Positions 23,187-25,836 of a stretch of DNA of 25,836 nucleotides are shown one piece after another. The stretch covers positions 1-25,836 of the forward strand of contig CAZSQM010000028.1 in the NCBI GenBank assembly GCA_964609025.1, written 5' to 3'. Position 1 is the stretch's first letter; each line of letters begins with the position of its first letter. The notes under the pieces were generated by a model. That model did not search any database. It saw only the letters and a list, made by a program, of their open reading frames with translations, and was not told the DNA's origin. Origin of the DNA: SIG307 sp964609025. Its GTDB lineage: Bacteria > Bacillota > Clostridia > Lachnospirales > Lachnospiraceae. The position numbers and the translations under genes are program-made.

Positions 23187-24183
23187 AGAAAAAAAGTTTG
23201 AATGCGGGATGATACAGGATTTGTTGCCGCTTTATCAGGATGAGGTCTGCACGGAAAGCAGCAAAAGAGCGGTAGAGGAGCATCTGGCAGTATGTGCTTC
23301 ATGCAGGGCTCTGGCAGAGAAGCTTAAGAATATGGTTTATGAGGAAGAACTGGTGCAGGAAAAAGAGTCGGTGCTCGCCATGCATGAAAAGAAAGAGCGT
23401 AGACGCAGCCGGACAATCGGATTTGTAACCGCGGGAATTCTGATGATTCCGGTGATTGTCTGTCTGATTTGCAATCTGGCGATTGGTCATGCATTGGACT
23501 GGTTTTTTATTGTGCTGACCTCCTTATTACTGACTGCCTCTCTTACGGTAGTGCCGATGCTGGTACGGGAAAAGAGGCTTTTGTGGACATTGGGCTGTGG
23601 AACGGCCTCGTTACTTTTGCTTTTTCTGGTAATTTGTATTTATTCCGGCGGGACCTGGTTTTTTGTGGCGGCGACACCGGTTATCTTTGGGCTTTCGGTT
23701 GTTTTCGGCCCGTATGTGATAAAGCAAATTCCTATGCCGAAGTATATGGCAAATAGGAAAGGTCTGTCGGTAATGCTGTGGGATACCGCATGGTTGTTTC
23801 TTTTGATTTTTGTATGCGGATTTTATAGCACGACTGCGGACTACCGGAGGATTGCATTCGGAATTACCGCGTTTTCCCTGCTTCTTCCGTGGGTATTCTT
23901 TCTTGTGATACGCTATGCAAGAACAAATGTCTGGATTAAGGCCGGAATACTCACCGTTTTTACGGGAGGCTTTATAACGGCAGTAGATACGGTTGTGGAC
24001 GGAATTCTCGGCTTGGGATATGAACCGAATTTTTTGCAGGCAGATTTGAGAAAATGGGATAGCGTAACTGCAGATGCAAATGTAAATCTGTTAATTCTTT
24101 TGACAGGGATTGTAATCGGCATAGCGTTTCTGGCGGTGGGAATCGGAAAGAGGAAAAGTAAGAAAGCCAAATTAGTCCCTTGA
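23179..24183 (+). CDS. Zinc-finger anti-sigma factor with multiple membrane segments
   Basis: The 334-residue protein starts with a zinc anti-sigma domain: HLAVCASC (His-x3-Cys-x2-Cys) after an upstream Cys in EVCTESS, the classic zinc site that binds ECF sigma factors in the cytoplasm. From about residue 85 to the end come several hydrophobic segments (roughly eight), separated by short charged loops, so most of the protein is a polytopic membrane sensor. No large outside domain is seen, unlike RsiW. ATG 23179 overlaps the sigma stop by 8 nt, implying translational coupling and a matched ratio. The stop TGA lies within the -35 box of the SRP RNA promoter. Release may involve membrane perturbation, but no mechanism can be read from the sequence. 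Confidence 0.88.
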   Translation: MSEEKKFECGMIQDLLPLYQDEVCTESSKRAVEEHLAVCASCRALAEKLKNMVYEEELVQEKESVLAMHEKKERRRSRTIGFVTAGILMIPVIVCLICNLAIGHALDWFFIVLTSLLLTASLTVVPMLVREKRLLWTLGCGTASLLLLFLVICIYSGGTWFFVAATPVIFGLSVVFGPYVIKQIPMPKYMANRKGLSVMLWDTAWLFLLIFVCGFYSTTADYRRIAFGITAFSLLLPWVFFLVIRYARTNVWIKAGILTVFTGGFITAVDTVVDGILGLGYEPNFLQADLRKWDSVTADANVNLLILLTGIVIGIAFLAVGIGKRKSKKAKLVP

Positions 24184-24208
24184 CAGAGAAGAAAAAAGTA
24201 AGTATACT
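24180..24208 (+). promoter_or_regulatory. Near-consensus sigma-A promoter for the SRP RNA
   Basis: TTGACA and TATACT are exactly 17 nt apart, as expected for a stable RNA gene. The -35 overlaps the anti-sigma stop codon. The predicted start, about 24215, coincides with the first base-paired nucleotides of the RNA. Confidence 0.92.
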
Positions 24209-24214
24209 TAAAAT

Positions 24215-24478
24215 ACCGTGCAGCCGGGGAGTTAGCGGTGCCCTGTACCTGCAATCCGCTACAGCAGGGGTGATGTTCTGTGTCGGGCATTTTGTTGCAA
24301 TGCCGCCTCTTATAAGTGATGTTGACGTTCTGGTCTTACGCAACGGGAATTCGTGAACCGTGTCAGGTCAGGAATGGAGCAGCACTAAGCGAAACCTTCC
24401 GTGTGCCGTGAGGTCGCCGGAGCCGAGTTAACTGTAAGAGTAACGATTGTGACGGATGTTCAAAGCAGAACGCACGGT
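24215..24478 (+). ncRNA. ffs: Signal recognition particle RNA, large bacterial type
   Basis: The RNA is the scaffold of the signal recognition particle, which targets nascent membrane proteins. The 5' block CCGTGCAGCCGGGGAGTTAG and the following ACCTGCAATCCGCTACAGCA match the Alu-like 5' domain of Firmicute SRP RNAs. The helix 8 region GTCAGGTCAGGAATGGAGCA has the GGAA tetraloop and the symmetric loop bound by Ffh. The 5' CCGTGC pairs with the 3' GCACGG, fixing both ends, and the U tract TTTT follows. The length of about 264 nt is right for the Bacillus/Clostridium large form. It stands alone with its own promoter. Confidence 0.95.
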
Positions 24479-24516
24479 TTTAAAATGAAGTTTTTCCTGC
24501 CGTAAGCGAAGTTCTT

Positions 24517-24786
24517 CTAATCTTCCTCTATCACATGAATTTCCAGAAAATCAAAGTCAATGCGGTCTACAAAGTTGTCCTGATAAAACCGGGTGCGGTC
24601 ATGCTTTTTAAAGTCTGCAATCGTAGCATCCAGCCAAAGCGGTTTGGATAAGTCAAATTCATAGCAAATCGTGTCGATTGCCGCAAAGATTTTCTTGGTG
24701 CGCGTCATATCGGTTCGGTCGTTTTCCACAACCATATCTTTGATTAAATGATTTTCTTTCCAGATTTTTGCCCATAAACGGAACAT
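24517..24786 (-). CDS. Conserved hypothetical small protein of Clostridia
   Basis: An 89-residue soluble protein with no signal or membrane segment. I recognise the style of a widely conserved uncharacterised protein of Lachnospiraceae: MFRLWAKIWKENHLIKDMVV at the start, then TRTKKIFAAIDTICYEFDLS, PLWLDATIADFKKHDRTRFY and a closing DFDFLEIHVIEED strand. Asp and aromatic residues are unusually frequent and there are no cysteines in pairs. AAGGAGG precedes the ATG. It is a single gene with its own promoter, and its transcript would start with a strong hairpin. Function unknown. Confidence 0.85.
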   Translation of the reverse strand: MFRLWAKIWKENHLIKDMVVENDRTDMTRTKKIFAAIDTICYEFDLSKPLWLDATIADFKKHDRTRFYQDNFVDRIDFDFLEIHVIEED

Positions 24787-24833
24787 GGAAGCCTCCTTTG
24801 CCGGTGATTTATATCGTTCCAGTGTTTTCTTAA

Positions 24834-24866
24834 CGCAAAAAGCAAAACCTCATTTTGCTTTTTGCG
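24834..24866. repeat. 14-bp perfect inverted repeat at the start of the small-protein transcript
   Basis: The arms CGCAAAAAGCAAAA and TTTTGCTTTTTGCG are perfectly complementary around a 5-nt loop. In the minus-strand transcript the hairpin would form right at the 5' end. It is not followed by a U tract on either strand, so it is not a normal terminator. Confidence 0.75.
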
Positions 24867-24869
24867 GAT

Positions 24870-24898
24870 AGTATACCATATGGGCGGAAAAATTTCAG
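24870..24898 (-). promoter_or_regulatory. Promoter for the conserved hypothetical gene
   Basis: On the minus strand CTGAAA and TATACT are 17 nt apart. Transcription would start near 24863, at the first bases of the hairpin, giving a leader of about 77 nt. Confidence 0.6.
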
Positions 24899-24961
24899 CC
24901 CCGAATTTGCAAAATCGCAAAAATCAAAAATGTTGAAAAACATTAGATTATGTGATATGTT

Positions 24962-25123
24962 CTGCATAATGCCTGCACGATTAATGGAACAAAGGTAAAC
25001 ATTCTTTCGGCTATTGAAATGATGGCAGAGAGTCTGAAGAGAATTATTGGAGATGAATCTAAGGAAGAATTAATGTTGCCAACAGTATTGCCAATAGAAG
25101 AAATGGAGGGGATTATAGAATGA
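24962..25123 (+). pseudogene. C-terminal remnant of cas1
   Basis: The frame ending at TGA 25121-25123 has an in-frame stop at 24953 and no longer upstream reading. Its about 53 codons read like the tail of a type II Cas1 integrase: INGTKVNILSAIEMMAESLK, then LMLPTVLPIEEMEGIIE. The stop overlaps the cas2 start as ATGA, the classic cas1-cas2 junction. The catalytic part is gone, and no cas9 or csn2 is present in the window. The 75 nt before it are A-rich and hold nothing recognisable. The left boundary is approximate; if a start is used it would be ATG 25019, which gives only 34 residues. Confidence 0.6.
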
Positions 25124-25425
25124 GAATATTAGCGATATTGAGTCCGACCGATAAATGGGGAACAAAGCAGGAATATACGAATCTTAGAAAATTTCTAGTC
25201 AAGGACGGATATCTTCGGATTGCCCCAGAGGTATTCCTGCGGATTACGCAGAATCGGAAAGCAGCTCAAAAACATTTTCGACGGCTGGAAGATTATGCTC
25301 CGAAGACCGGAACAGTTCGAATCCTGCGGCTCACAGAAAAACAATACGCCAATATTCATATGCTTACAGGAGTACCGGATTATCAGGAGAAAACAGTGGG
25401 TACGAATTGTTGCATTATGCTATAA
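25120..25425 (+). CDS. cas2: CRISPR-associated protein Cas2
   Basis: Cas2 is the structural partner of Cas1 in spacer acquisition. The 101 residues have the usual ferredoxin-like layout: strand MRILAIL, a helix with NLRKFLVKDG, then RITQNRKAAQKHFRRLEDYA and TGTVRILRLTEKQYANIHML, ending DYQEKTVGTN and a hydrophobic tail typical of type II Cas2. The residue after the first strand, Asp8 in most Cas2, is Ser here (ILSPTDKWG). Asp8 is not needed for acquisition in well-studied systems. The reading frame is of full length, but with cas1 truncated it cannot work alone unless Cas1 is supplied elsewhere. Its ribosome binding site (GGAGGGG) lies in the cas1 tail. A 78-nt gap with no gene follows, then the first 36-nt repeat. 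Confidence 0.85.
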   Translation: MRILAILSPTDKWGTKQEYTNLRKFLVKDGYLRIAPEVFLRITQNRKAAQKHFRRLEDYAPKTGTVRILRLTEKQYANIHMLTGVPDYQEKTVGTNCCIML

Positions 25426-25503
25426 CTCAAGCCGTGAAGAACCAGTCATTTGGATAAAATCAGTATCTTGTGGAAGGGATATGCCGTGCTACAAGATGTG
25501 ATA

Positions 25504-25539
25504 CTTGAACGATAGGGCAAAAATGGTGCATCGTTCAAC
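25504..25539 (+). CRISPR. 36-nt repeat copy 1, next to cas2
   Basis: This unit is identical over 36 nt to the one at 25746 and differs from it immediately on both sides. Its ends are perfect inverted arms TTGAACGAT and ATCGTTCAA. Length, terminal symmetry and a position 78 nt after cas2 fit the leader-proximal repeat of a type II CRISPR array. The next unit is 206 nt away instead of about 30. Confidence 0.6.
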
Positions 25540-25836
25540 TTGCATTTTCCTCGTTTTGTGGTATACTATTATTAGAAGATACATTAGGCTGATGTTCGTC
25601 TTGGACGTACCGCTTCGGGTCATTTGACACAAGCACCTCAGAAAATGTATCTTTTTTGTTTATATATGCGCTTGTGATATGCAACGTTTTTACATTGGCG
25701 TCTGGAACTGCCTCTACCACATAATAAAAGCCGTCATCTATCTTTCTTGAACGATAGGGCAAAAATGGTGCATCGTTCAACAAATACACGAATCCGGCTA
25801 TCCTTTTTGGCGTACTCATCTGCGATTTTACCACTC
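25535..25836 (-). pseudogene. Prophage-type protein fragment(s) around and between the 36-nt repeats (runs off the window)
   Basis: Reading the minus strand between the repeats gives KIDDGFYYVVEAVPDANVKT and further text ending SSNNSIPQNEENA, which resembles the C-terminal end of prophage proteins with a PBECR/barnase-EndoU-type toxin domain (recognised from memory). Its stop codon is created by the edge of the first repeat. Beyond the second repeat, a different frame gives IADEYAKKDSRIRVFVE, which looks more natural than the frame that runs through the repeat. Precise removal of the 36 nt would not join the two frames. I therefore regard this as one or two fragments of phage origin, not a working gene. 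A single intact 99-residue open frame across the region is the alternative. Confidence 0.5.
25746..25781 (+). CRISPR. 36-nt repeat copy 2
   Basis: Identical to the copy at 25504-25539. If the array were regular, a third copy would begin near 25812; the visible 55 nt after this copy contain none. This is thus a repeat pair with oversized spacing, and the CRISPR label is tentative. Confidence 0.5.

Noticed and set aside
24808..24822. ATCGTTC near 24814 as a tracrRNA anti-repeat for the 36-nt repeats
   Set aside because: Only seven bases match the repeat end, which is expected by chance, and it lies inside the leader of the conserved small-protein gene.
25220..25501. 93-codon plus-strand frame overlapping cas2 and extending past it
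   Set aside because: It starts inside cas2 in another frame, and its extension carries no recognisable domain. cas2 explains the sequence.

Overview
The window reads as chromosomal DNA from a low-to-mid GC Firmicute, most likely a member of the Clostridia close to Lachnospiraceae. The evidence is a large SRP RNA with an Alu-type 5' domain, sigma-A promoters and AAGGAGG-type ribosome binding sites, a TSCPD-domain protein, an Rpn-type nuclease remnant, and gene styles (Crp/Fnr next to a 4Fe-4S protein, short MurG) common in that group. No genome name can be assigned from sequence alone.

Bases 1-2129 hold the end of an ABC exporter ATPase gene, a GNAT acetyltransferase and tadA, the last with an unusual charged N-terminal extension. 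Bases 2154-13135 hold the most striking part: a tight five-gene operon encoding a cyclic-nucleotide-binding-fold protein with a large unknown domain, a JetA/MukF-like subunit, a small MukE/JetB-like subunit, a 1465-residue SMC-type ATPase and a TPR/charged-linker/AAA+-like protein. It looks like a Wadjet/MukBEF-type SMC complex, but no JetD (Toprim nuclease) gene is present and two extra proteins are there instead. Its function is not known from the sequence; defence against plasmids or a role in chromosome organisation are the obvious options.

Bases 13125-15719 carry a small Ig-like-fold protein on the minus strand, a shikimate kinase family protein lacking a key substrate arginine, and murA with a strong promoter and terminator. 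Bases 15829-18390 are a copper export pair (P1B ATPase and metallochaperone); the ATPase appears to start at an ATT codon. Bases 18387-19777 contain a divergent Crp/Fnr regulator and 4Fe-4S protein separated by two perfect inverted repeats. Next come mtnN, a 5'-truncated Rpn nuclease remnant, a TSCPD protein with murG, and an ECF sigma/anti-sigma pair with a matching ECF-type promoter. A near-consensus promoter overlapping the anti-sigma stop codon drives the SRP RNA.

Bases 24887-25836 look like a CRISPR-Cas wreck: a cas1 tail, a cas2 gene of normal length, and two identical 36-nt repeats. The repeats are 206 nt apart rather than about 30, and the DNA between and beyond them looks like pieces of a prophage gene on the minus strand.
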